Position numbers and translations under genes: made by a program. From assembly GCA_047495785.1 (NCBI GenBank), contig JBLDXI010000017.1, positions 2,666,001 to 2,730,000 on the forward strand: a stretch of 64,000 nucleotides of DNA. The letters are read 5' to 3'. The stretch is from Lepidodermella squamata (Eukaryota > Gastrotricha). The notes under the pieces are model-generated. The model was not told the origin of the DNA. It did no database searches and was given only the letters and a program-made list of their open reading frames with translations. Shown piece by piece: positions 25,322 to 36,789 of this stretch (its first letter is position 1; the number at the start of each line of letters is the position of its first letter).

Positions 25322-26826
25322 ATGAATTTCCTAATTTTTATTTTGCTGCTGCCTGCCTCACAAGTTCTTGGCTATCAGACAGCAGTGAAGCTACGACGAG
25401 TAAAATACTTTTTCTCTTCTTTGCCATTATTTAGAAGGTTCTGCTCATTATTTCTAGCATCATCAGCAGCATTTCAGCGAGTGTCTAATGCCGCAATTGA
25501 AAAATGGCGTCGTTATTGTTTTGACTGGATCGATAGATGAAGCCTATGTGACACCTCAAGCCGTCAAGCCTGGCACTGAAATAACCATCGAATGCGACGA
25601 TGGACATACCGAGCCGATAACTGCAGCCAATTTGTTCGTCTGTGAGGAGACTGGGCAGTGGTCTGACGCCGATAGCATTTTCTGTTCGTCATTTACAACA
25701 ATGGAGAATATTTTTACGTTCTGCTTTCAACACAGGTTCACCTAGCAATAAAGTTCAGAGGCTTAATTCAAGGCCTCGGCGCTTCTTGTTCTTGCTTCGC
25801 CACGTCTTCTCTCATAATTTTGAGACAACAACGCCGGCGTTTGTGCCGGATGAAGAATTTCCAGACGAGAGTATTGATTACTTTGATGAGTCATCAAGCT
25901 CTGAGCTGGAGACGAAGTTTTTTGAAGCTATTAAAAGGAGCGATCAGCGAGAAGCCAACGCAATTTTTAGCGAATTCAACGGAGTGGTCAAAGCTCGAAA
26001 TAGACTCAATCAATCAACCTTAATGGCCGCAATTGCCGTAGGCTCTGAAGATATGGTGGAATTTCTTCTCAACCTGGGCGTAAACGTTGAACGCAATTCT
26101 TCTTTAATAGAGGCAGGTATGTGAGCAACTCCTATCCTCTTAGCAAATCTTTTACCTGACCAACCTAAATAAATGATTTTGATCTCTCCGATTGATTAAC
26201 ATTTCCTTTTGCATTTGTAGCCAAGCATGGAAATCCTGGAATCGTTGAAATGCTCATCTACGCCAAGTCTAAGCTTCAAGTTTCCGAGAATGGGCGAACG
26301 CCGTTACACTGGGCCGCAGCATTGGGTCATACTGCCGTAGCTGATTTGCTTGTTGAACACGGTGCCAATGTTCGAGCTCAAATGGGTCAAACGGATGACG
26401 AGGGTACAGCGGTTCACGCTGCCATCTCGAATGGTCACGTCGAGACACTTTGCCATCTGCTCGACAAGAAGCCATTTTTAGTTGAATCGGTGAATAAGTT
26501 TGCCGAAACACCGCTAATGTTGGCCTCGCTACTAGGTCACCTGAATATTGTCGGGAAGTTGGTAAAAAGGTACAAAGCTTCGATCGAAGCTAAAACTCCT
26601 TACGGCAAAACCGCTCTTTTGGCTGCTGTTAATACCGATCAGCTGGCAGTTGTCAAGTTTCTGGTATCAAAAGGCGCCAATTTGACAGCCAAGACCAACA
26701 AAAACATAACAGCACTCCACTTAGCGGTTGAGAATCGCCTCTTTTACATGGCGCAGTATTTGCTTCGAGTTGCTCCACAGCTGCTAAATGAAAAGAATCA
26801 CAATAACAGAACTGCCTTCTTCCTCT
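25322..26826 (+). CDS. Secreted Sushi + ankyrin protein, copy 2, 5' half (interrupted)
   Basis: ATG 25322 starts a classic signal peptide (MNFLIFILLLPASQVLG). The proposed exons are 25322-25399, 25458-25683, 25736-26116 and 26221 to about 26826. The second exon holds one four-Cys Sushi module ending QWSDADSIFC. Its final Cys codon is split by the intron exactly as in copy 1, although the donor GTTCGT is weak and there are two or three usable acceptors near 25457. An acidic linker (DEEFPDESIDYFDESSSSE) leads to ANK repeats that track copy 1 closely. The ANK reading ends at NNRTAFFL, in the middle of a repeat, where the sequence turns into a pyrimidine tract. Copy 1 has no intron there. The missing rest seems to be at 37332-38530. 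The gene is therefore either broken or carries a 10.5-kb intron. Confidence 0.75.
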
Positions 26827-26905
26827 TCCGTCTCATTCTTCCTATTCTTCCCTCTCTATCTTCCTATTCTTCCTTCTTCCACTCTTCTTCCTTCTCTCTT
26901 CCTTA
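26815..26905. repeat. Pyrimidine tract (TTCC-rich) at the break of the ANK gene
   Basis: About 90 nt of almost pure C/T, made of TTCTTCC and TTCCTATTC variants, starts exactly where ANK homology ends. A second pyrimidine-rich run lies at 37283-37327, directly before ANK homology resumes. The frame stays open to 26906, but the encoded Phe/Ser/Leu-rich tail is not ANK-like and is not taken as protein. Confidence 0.6.
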
Positions 26906-27010
26906 GCGCCGCGCAGGCCTCTGCGCGCGGCGCTCTTCCTTTTCTTCCTTTTATAGACGAATTCTGGCGTTTCGAGTCGCTGACGAGCCAATCACAAAGC
27001 GACACATTTC
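26906..27010 (-). promoter_or_regulatory. CCAAT + TATA promoter-like module, leftward, with GC hairpin
   Basis: Read on the minus strand, GATTGGCTCGTC (CCAAT box, 26988-26995) is followed by GACTCGAAA, then CTATAAAAGG (TATA box, 26947-26956), then GGAAGAGC. Near where transcription would start lies a GC-rich palindrome at 26906-26933 (GCGCCGCGCAG, then its near-complement). The same string of elements occurs on the plus strand at 34998-35050. What it would drive is unclear, as the sequence to its left is the pyrimidine tract. Confidence 0.5.
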
Positions 27011-29870
27011 AGTTTGAAAATTATTAAGGCGCATTTTTTATTATTTTGCTTGCTGTTTGTTTTGTTGCACACAGCGATTTTATTGTCGCGTATGATGTAA
27101 TAAAAATGTGTGTTTCCGTTTGCAAACGCATAGGTAAATAGAAATAATGACTACCTGCCTACTTATAATAAACGCGTAAAACAAAATGAGAAAATGTAAA
27201 ATGAGTAAAACCAAATAATGTAATTATGCCTAAATGCTTCGATCAGTCACAAAAATATTAGCAGATACCGTCTATGCATATGCGCACTACCAACACCGTT
27301 GCACAGTTACATATATAATACAGGCTGAGCAAAAAAGAGGCGCTATTTCTGCGCCAATGATGCTGCCTTGCCCATGCTTGCAAATGATGATCGCTTGAAA
27401 GAATAAACAAACTGTGAATTAAGATAATATTACTATTATTACTGTTTCCGCGGCCTCGGTAGATGTAGGACCGCTTGTTGTCACTACAACACCTGCGCAG
27501 TCATAGGGCGTTCACAGCCTGAATCAACGCGGTTTAGGTCGACTCAGTCGGTCTCGGTCACGGCAGCAGCAGCAGCAGGCGGCACATACAGCGCAATACC
27601 TAACGAAATGACCGTCACGTGGGTGACCGGCGGCGGAACGGCGGCACTTGGCACTGGGCCACAATGGGAAACCCTGCATGGTTATAAGCCCAAAAGACGG
27701 CTGAAAAAGCTGCGCATTTCAAATAGATGACACGAAATCAGCCAAAAATAAGGCACTTACATTTTGGTTTACCATCATCTCAATACACTATTGGTTTTGC
27801 GTCGAATTCCATAATTACTAAGCGCACACAAGCGAGTCGAGTGAGTCTCGATGAATTGCTGTTTTCATTTTCACAAAAAGCAGTGAAAAGATGCGAGAAA
27901 TGTGGCTCGATGCAGACGACTGCGTCGACGTGTCGCTGTGTGTGCAGTTGAGTTCCGCGCGTTTTTCAAATTTGTTGTTTCTTCGTTATTATGCTGCTGT
28001 TTCATTTTGCTTTTAGCGAAAAGTGGTACAATTCGGGAAGGTTACAATGCGCCAATCGCTCATCACTTTTTAATTCAGCCCCACTTTTACTACAACCCCA
28101 ATATTTTTCAGGCTTGGATCAAACTCTGGTCACATTCATTATCGGTTTTCATTGTATTAGGTTAATTATTCAAGTTATCGCTGCTGCGCTTACACAGTGC
28201 AGTGACGAGATGTTGTTTGCGTGCATTTCTTCTAGTTTGATACCCTGGGTTCCTTTTTCATCCGCATTTTATCTCTCGTTCCATCAAATAACCAATAACA
28301 GATACTTTTCTGTTTCCCCTACATGTGATAGTGTAGTTTCAGCATCGATTGTGCTTTAGGCTCTCATTTGAACTTAAACCAAAAACAGTTTTATGCCAAT
28401 GATGTGTCTGATACGTCGATGAGAGTTCCGTCTAGTGTTCAGTAGCGTTCAAAATTTTCCGCATACCAAACAGAATCGAACCTATCAATTCATTTTTATT
28501 TAACAAAAATTCATTTGGCGGGAAAAACTAGAAGATCAAATATTAGAGGAACGCGCGGATATAATATCCCTACAAAAATATAGCTATTATTAATGATAAG
28601 AAAATCTCGAGGGCGGGAAACAAGAATAGCATCAGAATTCTCAAAATTGAACGCTTTCATTTGCAGTTTACATATAAATCTTGTAATCTAAAAAGTAGAT
28701 GAAACGGTATCCAACACGGGTAAAGCTAGAAATTACAGATAGGCTTAAAGCGAGTATAGGTACAAACAAGTGAATATCGCGTTTTTTCAACAAATCTTCC
28801 ATCTCTCGCAGTCATACTTTGATGATGACCCACTTTACCAGACGCGGAAAGCTTGGGAAATCATAGGACCCGAAAAACAAGTGAGCTTGTCATGATTTCT
28901 TTCGATGTAGAAGTGTAATTCAAGTGCTTCGACAAACGTAGACCTCAGCCGATCTCAGCCTGCAATACAAAATAATAATATTTTAAAACTTGAAAAGCCT
29001 CCCCAGCAAATTGCACACATATTTGGTGAGATCATTTCTTGATTTAATTTGCAGCGCGCATTCAAGTCCGGTCTTTGAGACAGAAAAAAGGAAACATTTT
29101 CAGCGGCTAGTTTCAAGCCACCTTCAGTGTTAGCGCTCTCAACTAATTTGAATCCGTATCAATGTCTCGGTAATTCGAAAATGAAAATACAGTACTGCCC
29201 CAACTAATCGGAGTGTGGCTATTCGTACGAAGTATATGTGCGCAAAAATTGCTGTTTGTACGTCAGGAGTATAGAATCTGCAGATCCGAGCAGCAGCGTT
29301 GCTGCCGGCAAATGCAAATGCGAGAAATTTCCGGGAAATTTGAAACATTTTTAGTAGACAAACAGGGGAGAAATCGTGAGATATTAGAGCTCGCTTCACT
29401 CGCAAATGACAGATTTCTGGTATAATTTGATAAATTAGATGGTTTTTGAATTCGGCTAATATGTATGGGGCGTCATATAATATACTTAATACGTATTCAG
29501 TTATAGGGCTTGCTGTGTCGAATCGTAAAATTTCATGATGCTATCGTCAGATTTCGAAATTCCGCTTTCATTAACAAAATTAGGAATAGCAATTTTCGCG
29601 AACATCCTTTGTGCGAATAGCTTGGCCCCGAATAACCCAAATATGCCTTGAAATTAAGCCAAATTATATTGTTTTGGTCGCCTTGCTGGTAAAGTTTCGG
29701 GTCCTATAATTAAAAACTCCTAAATTGTCTTGTTTTTAGGCTGATATTTCGGTTATAAATATCAAAACAGAGATTAAAAGCTTTAAATCATAATAAGCAC
29801 AAAACAGAGCATAGAAGAGGAAGCATTCAACCTTGTTTTCTGATCATTTTTCTGATAGGCGAATTATAGA
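27011..29870. other. 2.9-kb gap without a supported gene
   Basis: AT-rich DNA with a GC-rich stretch at 27470-27690 that includes a short CAG run (27566-27580) and a CACGTG E-box near 27615. A minus-strand frame through 27540-27700 (VPPAAAAAVTETD before a stop) looks mildly protein-like, and a plus frame 27991-28359 is open, but neither has a consistent exon partner. This may be the upstream region of the 29871 gene. Confidence 0.35.
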
Positions 29871-31660
29871 ATGAGAAGGACGTGCGAACCGTTCATCGGG
29901 ATATTCGCCCACGCTAGCCCCTTGAATGAAGTTAGAAAAAGCCATTACGGTCACCATCACGCCGCAAATTTTTGTGTGCGAGTCGGCAACGGGGAGGAGG
30001 TCAGAATGGCCGAAATGTACTTGTACACGCCTGACCTGTACAGAGACCTCTCTTACGGCTGCAGAGTTCAGCTTCAAGATGGCCGCGTGACCCAGGATAT
30101 GGCTACTCGGGCTCCATACCTGCCGGCGATGGAACAAACAGAGCGTATCGTTTTTAACGAAAGACACCACATCAAAATCCTGCCTTCAATCGAGTCCAAC
30201 GCTATTGACATCACCAATTTTCCGCCGCTGGGTAGTGGATACTTCGTTGACTACAATCACCGTGCTCTTCAGCCACCCGGTGGCAAACAATTTGTTTTGA
30301 ATGTTGCTGGGCGATTCAAATCGTTCACGGTGTGTGCAGCAGCTGAGAACCATGACGAAGTCGCCGGCAATCGGTTGAACGAAAATGGGCGATTGGTGAT
30401 CGTCGGCTTGGATGGCAAGGAAACTAGTAAGTAGAATCAGAAGATTATTATTTATTAAAAATAAATAGGCACGCACCCTTGTCCCTAGTCTAACATTCAT
30501 TCCGATAAATTTATACCAATATGCCAGATGGATGAATTTAAAATATAAAACTGAAAATTAGTAAATTAGCAATACGCCGATTTCTTATAATTTCTGATCA
30601 TTTGTTCGATCCTTTTTGCAGAGATTAAAGTTTGGAACGAAAAAAATTGTGACTTCTTGCATCGAATCCAACAGCAATTCAAAAACAGCGAAATTTGGAT
30701 ATATTTGTTGCAAGCAAAAATAAATGCGGAGGGCGAAATGACTACCTGCGGCCATACGGTATTTTCTTTGAGCAATGGATTTGTTTCGGCTAAAATTCGA
30801 AAGCTGGAGCAAAATGTTGAGAGCTTGTTTGTCCCTCCGCTACAAGACGCCCGTCCGTTGACGGAGCCCTTTCTGTGGGGAAGTTGTGACATTGCACGTG
30901 GCGGACCCGGCGTTGCCGTCAAGAAAACCTACCAGAATTCCAGCTGTTTGGCACTAGCGGCTAGAACTTCGAACCCGCCGACATCGTTCTTCGCAACCCA
31001 GCAGCAACCAGCGAAAATGCCGAAACTGATGGTCGAATCAGCAGGATTTGCAAGCCAAGCCGCCGCTTCGAATGCGGACCCAGGATGCGCTGAATTCATC
31101 AAACTGCTACAAAACAGCACGAAATTAGTTGGTCTTAAACTGCTACCGAAAGGGCATTTGTTTTTTAACAAGGTGAGAATTTATATGCTGGAAAATAAGG
31201 GAATCAAGATATTGACGTTTCCTTATGCGCGTTAAACGAAACTACGGCAATATTTGCATATTCGTTCTGAGCTCACTTTTTTAAATTTCAGCTATTGGTT
31301 TCGAACGCTTACCGCATTTGGAAGGCTGCCAATCTCGGAGCGACGGAAGACGAGTTCCTTGCGTGCCTCCTGTTGTCGCTGAAGGCAGTCGCGAAGGACA
31401 AGGCGCAAGAGGAGGTAACCTGCTATCGTTTATTCGATGTAATGGAAGCGGCGAAGATTAATACGCGCAAGATCAGCTTGCAGGCGATTGATATTGCACA
31501 AATTCTCCCGGCCAGCACTACGACAATCATCGAAACAGAGTCAGCACTTGCGGTAAGAACCTGGAAAAAACAGAAGATGTGTCTATTAAAAAATTATATT
31601 CATAATGTGTTGCATTAGATCTACAACGAATCGCTCCGCGCCCTCGGCTACTCGAAGTAG
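29871..31660 (+). CDS. Unrecognised 469-aa protein
   Basis: Four exons (29871-30426, 30622-31172, 31292-31552, 31619-31660) join in frame. Introns are 195, 119 and 66 nt with GTAAG/GTGAG donors and TGCAG/TTCAG/TTAG acceptors. The last exon is 14 codons (ends RALGYSK). There is no signal peptide or membrane helix, so it is probably cytosolic or nuclear. The N-terminal part has a His-rich patch (HYGHHHA) and MAEMYLYTPDLYRDL. The middle is rich in Gly/Ala/Ser (SAGFASQAAASN). The C-terminal 100 residues look helical (LLLSLKAVAKDKAQEEVTC). I could not match it to a family. It lies in the 10.5-kb segment that separates the two halves of the Sushi-ANK gene, on the same strand. Confidence 0.7.
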
Positions 31661-31846
31661 CGCGAAAGGATGTAGCAGGAATAAGTGCGATGGCGGAAAT
31701 GGCAATTTCCTTTCTTGACATCTCTATGCTTTTTTTTTAAAACTTGATTTCTGTTTGATTCATCCAGTTCAATAATAAGAACAATCTTTTTTATATAAAA
31801 CTATAATTTCTTGTTGTCATTTTGTAGGGTAAATTTTATTTAAAAT

Positions 31847-34144
31847 ATGGCATCGCTCACCTCGTCACAGCTGGCTGAGTTCGAAGAAGACAGCGGGTGG
31901 TCGATGGTAAATGAACCGCATTCATCAGTCGCCGCCGCCACCGCCGCAACATTAACTGCTTCACAACAGGCAGCGTTCGAAGACGAGGCTGGTTGGCCGG
32001 TTATGGAATGCAGCGCGAGCCAGACGAATTCGTCTCCTCCGCTAACTACATCGCAAATCGCGAAGCAGATGGCCGATGACACCGATTGGAAGGTCGAAAT
32101 CGCTCATCCGCCTAACGATTGCCCGATTGATGGCGACGACTGCGACGACGACGAAGATGATAGCGATGATGCGCTGTTGTCAGATATTATCATGGCGAAG
32201 ATAACAGAAGTCGTAGATATACAACACAAATGGATCGTAGTTCACGGCGTTGCGTGCGAGAAGATGTTGGAAAGCTTTAGAGCGGTGATATTGCGCGAAT
32301 CTCCCGGCTCTCTCGTATCGTCCCTTCCGCCAATGCCAAAAACGCCGTTTTATCGTGTGATCATCAGGTTTAATGACGAAAATGCGGCGAAAGATTTTCT
32401 TCAGAGGCGCGAAGTTGTCGTTCCGCCGTATCTCACCACACCTTTGCGTCTGTCTGCATTCGCGAAAGCAGATTCGAAGCAGCAATTTCAACTATGGACA
32501 GAGTCGGACTTGAAACAGTTCCCGGACCCTGAGTTCTTCTCGGCGATCAATGCCATCGTACCGCTTGAATATCCTGAACGTGTCATGTGCGGCGAGAGTC
32601 CTTTAGCTCTGAAAGCTGAATTCGCCGATCAATGCAATCGCAGCATTTTCTTCGAAGAGCTGTCTCTTGCTACACGGCTCGAAGATTTGGATGCTTTTTT
32701 TGTCAGCATTTCTTCGCGTGATGACGTCAAAACAATCAAATTGGCAAAGATGCCCAACGCTTTTGCTCAATTCGCCATCGCCGAGTTCCACACAGCGAAA
32801 TCTGCGCAGTTGTTTCTCTCAGGTCGAGGTCGAACGATCGAAATGTCCTGCGGTGGCGAAATGCGACGTGTTCGAATCGAGATGCTAGGCGAAAAGGTTC
32901 GAGGACAAAAACGCTACAAGATAGAAGCAAAATCCAGCATTGCAGACTATCGCACTGTCTACTGCTGGAGCGTTTCAGCTGCCGTCAATCGAGAAGAATT
33001 CGTGGCAAGATTACACCTTGGGCAAGACCTGGCTGCTGCGACGTATTTCTTCTCGCCACCTGGCTCGCCTTATCAGTACGTAGCCGTTCAGTTACGTTCA
33101 TCCGCTTCAGTCGACCAGTTTATCGCCGAAAAAACGCCTCTATTGGAAGATGGCTGGGCCTTGTACAAAGCCGACGAACCGGCCGGGTGTCGCCACGTTG
33201 TGACATACGTCCGGAAGGAGGACACCGTCATAGTGCGCGAAGAGGTGCTGTTTCCTTCTGCTTTGCCCCATCTTCACCGCGAGGCTATTCACATAAGATC
33301 GGCCGCTCATCTCGCCAGCGCTCCTGATGTTCGCCGTCTTGTCGCCTGTTTCTTGCCACACAACGCACCGAAAGTGAATCAGCTGGCTAAACTTGTAAGT
33401 TGAGACCTAAATATGAGAAATTGTAAATCATAGATTATGTTATAGATTTTCTTCTACTATACCGGCGAGTTCGTAGAAAGCACAAAGAGAATCTTGGCGC
33501 AAACGTATGCCGACGTTTGGACGGGGGCCCTAACCGAACTGGACCGGCTGCGACGAGCTCGAACTGGCGACCGATGGAATGTATATTGTCTTTTTAGCGA
33601 AGATCTCATGTGCCCATCGCAAATCGGCGAAATGTGTCCACCCATTCAGCGTCGATTGCTGGCCTTCATCAGCCCGCTCGACGATTCCGCGCTCGACGTC
33701 TCTGGTCTTATTACTGCCGTAGAGTCCGTTGTCGGTTTGATCGGGTCGCCGGTGGACCAAGAAGCTGCAAAACGTCGCGCCCTTCGCTCTGATCCCGGCA
33801 TCAGCAAGCTACATGAGGAAACTAAGAAGAAATTCGGCCTCATTGAAGCAAACTGTGGAAATAGCGGCATCTATGTCCACAGTGATTTAATGGGGCTGGG
33901 TCATATCTATATTGGCCAGTCGAAGCGGGTTCTGCAGCGGATCCAGAAGCACGAGTCCTATCTGAGGACCGTTGACCTCGGCCAGCCAATCACCCGGCAT
34001 GATGTGACCACCGGCCGCCGCCACCCCGTTCTGCCGATCCACTTCGGTATCGTCGCCATTCCGCCGATCGCCGATCTTAAAAGGGTCGAAGCGATGTTTA
34101 TCGACTTGTTATTTCCGGCACTGCTCAACGTCGACAACAAATGA
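31847..34144 (+). CDS. GIY-YIG nuclease-like protein with RRM-like repeats (748 aa)
   Basis: Two exons (31847-33394, 33446-34144; intron 51 nt) encode 748 aa. Three near-copies of an acidic motif come first, at about residues 4-21, 36-53 and 66-83 (LTxSQxAxF then W), followed by an Asp/Glu run at about 95-110. Three segments with beta-alpha-beta hydrophobic spacing then resemble degenerate RRMs, near 125-205, 262-345 and 365-445. The clearest is the second (SIFFEELS ... AFAQFAIAEF). The C-terminal 95 residues carry GIY (about 657), YIG (about 671), a basic KRVLQR helix, a Glu at about 731 and a closing LLFPALLN. This is the GIY-YIG order, with the catalytic Tyr, Arg and Glu in place, so DNA or RNA cleavage is plausible. 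No reverse transcriptase is present. A TTTTGTAG site lies 20 nt before the ATG. AATAAA lies near 34189. Confidence 0.75.
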
Positions 34145-34569
34145 TGGCTCTATCGCTAATAAGACGCGGTTTTGTACGCATGAATGATAATAAAAACTTG
34201 GTGTAAAAGTAAAATGCCTGTTAATTCGAGTAAAAAACAAACATTTGTATGCCCAATTCTGCTCGGCAATGTGATGATATATGATATTATTAGATGGACT
34301 CGCAAGTTGAATATTTCAATAAAATCACCCGTGATTTTGCAAAGAAAAGGTTTTTTTAATTATGGATTATCGTTGAAAGATTTAAGCGATTGAAATGTCG
34401 ATGAAATGAAAGAGATCAGCGGCGGCGGCTACTACACGGGTCAAATTGCCTTACACTACAATAAATACCAACATAATTGTCTTAACGAAGGCTTTTTTCA
34501 GGTGACTTGATGATACTTTGAAAAGACATTATCGGAACATCGCAAGAATTCGAAATAAGAGAACTGATC

Positions 34570-34934
34570 ATGGCTGAAGTGATTCGAGTAAATTTAACTA
34601 CAGAAATTATTTTACATTACAAGCACTGTTTTTTACAAGTTAGCCCGCCAGAAGGTATTGTTCAAGTAAATCAACTATACTTTAATGCGGCGGATTTTTT
34701 CTTATGACGGAGTACTCAAGTTGATACAAGGAAGTTTTCATAGCGTCTGCGGCAGCTCATTTTATGAGTGTGCGTGTATAGTAGGTGTAATAAATTCGCT
34801 AAGCCGCCGGTATACCAAATAATAATGATGTCAAGTAATCGCCTTGTGCCTTTTCTGTCTAGGTCATCAAAGTCAGCACTTCGCCTATGTTTGTGCAGAC
34901 AATCTTCTATGATGTTATTCAGGATTACTTATGA
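34570..34934 (+). CDS. Putative small-exon gene (very tentative)
   Basis: The joined pieces 34570-34587, 34640-34654, 34731-34775 and 34863-34934 keep one frame and end with TGA. Each has GT-AG borders. The last two are the most convincing (EVFIASAAAHFMSVR and then VIKVSTSPMFVQTIFYDVIQ). The product would be only 49 aa, with micro-exons. The helical character recalls small histone-fold proteins, but no diagnostic motif is present. A longer frame without splicing from the same ATG gives an alternative 45-aa reading. Confidence 0.2.
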
Positions 34935-34997
34935 ACTTCATAAAATATGAAAGAAAATATGATAAAAAATGCGCGTAAATGTAAATTTATCTAATGT

Positions 34998-35062
34998 TGA
35001 TTGGCTCCTTAGTGACTCGAAATTTCTATAAAAGGATAAGGAAGAGCCGCTATTGGAGGAGA
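34998..35062 (+). promoter_or_regulatory. CCAAT + TATA promoter-like module, rightward
   Basis: TGATTGGCTCCTTAG (34998-35012) is followed by TGACTCGAAA, then CTATAAAAGG at 35026-35035, then AAGGAAGAGC. The same elements in the same order occur on the minus strand at 26947-26995. An ATG lies at 35064, about 35 nt after the TATA box. Confidence 0.5.
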
Positions 35063-35063
35063 G

Positions 35064-35285
35064 ATGGAAGATATAATGGCGCCACATCTTTGCAAGTCGC
35101 AAAACAACCCGGATTCGACTAATAAAGACCAGCGAAAACGATTAGGACCTCATGTCATCCTCTATTCCTCAAACGGCAACATCTATTCCTTCTCTGTTTA
35201 TTGTTACATAAATATTAACCCACGGACCGGAGATATTCAAAATAGAAGCTTAAAGAATTGGCGAGACGAAGTCATTCAGCGTTGA
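35064..35285 (+). CDS. Short open frame behind a TATA box (73 aa), unrecognised
   Basis: ATG 35064 to TGA 35283-35285, uninterrupted. Polar, with no signal peptide or domain (starts MEDIMAPHLCKSQ). It is listed mainly because the promoter-like module ends just upstream. The transcript could equally be non-coding. Confidence 0.25.
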   Translation: MEDIMAPHLCKSQNNPDSTNKDQRKRLGPHVILYSSNGNIYSFSVYCYININPRTGDIQNRSLKNWRDEVIQR

Positions 35286-35619
35286 GAGTTGAGAGTAATC
35301 CGTAATCCTTGGCAACGACGCTGAACTGTCGGCAAGCCAAAGAGCTATTCTACCTAAAAATAGCTCGAAAGCTTCGGATGGTGAATGCTTGACGCCGCCG
35401 ATATTCCACTCCACATAAAATGAGGTCGACCTGCATTATTAGGTGTAAAATTCCCTGATTCGGGCGATAATTCTTCTCCAATATACAAGGGTTAATAATT
35501 TATCATTTAGAATGATACATTAAATTGTCCACCCAACCCATCCGATAGTGAAGATCTGATTTTCTCATGCATTTATTATGACTGAAGAGTTTACTCATTT
35601 TTGCAATGGGTTGCATGAT

Positions 35620-35780
35620 TTAATCAACCAGGCTTTGGAACGCGTGGAACATAGTGAAATACTTCGATAGATTTTCGCTCGAGAAGATCATCCTGCGTGC
35701 ATAGTCATCTGCTGCCGCATATAGGACGAGATGGCCATTTGGTTTGACGAAAATGTAGGAAAACGGAATGTTTAATTGAA
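35620..35780 (-). CDS. Possible terminal exon on the minus strand
   Basis: The minus-strand frame ending in TAA at 35622-35620 reads like real protein (NGHLVLYAAADDYARR, then FTMFHAFQSLVD). AATAAA follows about 50 nt beyond the stop. No acceptor or upstream exon could be fixed; the frame is closed by a stop near 35795. It may be the end of a gene or a fragment of one. The family was not recognised. Confidence 0.3.
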
Positions 35781-36087
35781 ATGTTTGAAATCAAGTGAAA
35801 ATTACTTCATCCATCATTACAAACACCTTCATCTTTCATTGTGTGCAGTGGGCACTGCCATATTGGATAACGACATCGGAAATCAAGCCAGTCATATATT
35901 GCTTCATTCTTTATTCAATAAAGGCTCCGTGATTACTTCTCTCCTCGTCTCCATGCTATTAGGTGTTCTTCAAGTCTGGTATAATATGAGTATAGCTTAA
36001 GACTTATATGTGAGTATATTCGAAAAGGAAAATTGGTTAGCTTCGACAAGAAATCACAGCTAAGCTTGTTGGCATGATGGCCATCAA

Positions 36088-36789
36088 TCAGCCATCTATG
36101 GATTTTATCACAATCCCTGGTACAAGTACTCGGTTAACTGGCGTTGAGGCTTCGCTGTCATCATTGCCAAGAAATGGCATCGCAGCTTCCACCGATGACA
36201 GCCGCATTGTTCGAGCTACCTCGGCTTCTTGCAGACGTTTTTCTTGCTGCCGCATGTCCTCCTGCAAAAAAGGAAGGTCAAAGACAATTATTGCTCGGCA
36301 GTGCGGAAGGAAATGAAGTTGATGCTAAATTCAAGCGCAAAAAGCTCATTCTAAATTGTTTACTTCATATTGCTCCTGAATTTTCGCTCCCAATGCTGCT
36401 AACCATTCACGATCCAAGATTCGAATAACATCGGAGCCCATTAGCTTCACCAAACGTGATTTGATGATGGACACGGCCGCGCCTCTGATGAAATTAGATT
36501 GGAATATAAATTTTTATAATATTATGACAGCTAAATTTACGCTCCGAACGAAAACTCCTTTTCGTTATAGGTGAACACACCGGCTTCAAAGTAATCGTTA
36601 TTATTGCCGATTGCCGCTATTTGGCGAGTCTTCTTGACTGGTGCTTGCCGCAACTAAGAAAGCTGCAAATTTCACCTTACCAGCATCCGGTTTTACGCTG
36701 CGACTGACTGTCTGCGAGCCTGTTTCTTGAGTAGTGATAGCTGGTTTGATGATACCAGCTGGCTTATTAGGTGTCGCTTTATCCGTCAT
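36088..36789 (-). CDS. Unrecognised four-exon gene, 162 aa
   Basis: Exons 36789-36709, 36653-36541, 36484-36364 and 36261-36088 join to a single 163-codon frame. Introns are 55, 56 and 102 nt with GT...AG ends. The protein is soluble and starts MTDKATPNKPAG. The middle is LRQAPVKKTRQIAAIGNN and NEKEFSFGAG. A helical part (IIKSRLVKLMGSDVIRIL) follows, then a charged coiled-coil stretch (QEQYEEDMRQQEKRLQEAE) and a C-terminal strand-like end (VPGIVIKSIDG). The exact donor of the first intron could be 12 nt later. The exact frame closure over four exons makes a real gene likely. No family was recognised. Confidence 0.6.

Larger units (their letters stand above)
34145..36087. other. 1.9-kb region with scattered coding-like pieces
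   Basis: After the 3' UTR of the nuclease-like gene, no frame is long, but several short stretches look protein-coding. They are listed separately at 34570-34934, 35064-35285 and 35620-35780. This could be a cluster of small-exon genes or decayed copies. Confidence 0.3.

Noticed and set aside
26788-27027. Extension of the ANK frame through the pyrimidine tract as real protein
   Set aside because: Encodes low-complexity Phe/Ser/Leu/Pro and then promoter-like DNA. Homology to copy 1 stops sharply at the tract.
27991-28359. Open frame of 122 codons in the gap before the 29871 gene
   Set aside because: Composition resembles AT-rich random translation and no domain or partner exon was found.
33446-34144. 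GIY-YIG domain as part of a Penelope-like retroelement
   Set aside because: No reverse transcriptase or repeat structure is nearby. The domain belongs to a two-exon gene with a different N-terminal part.
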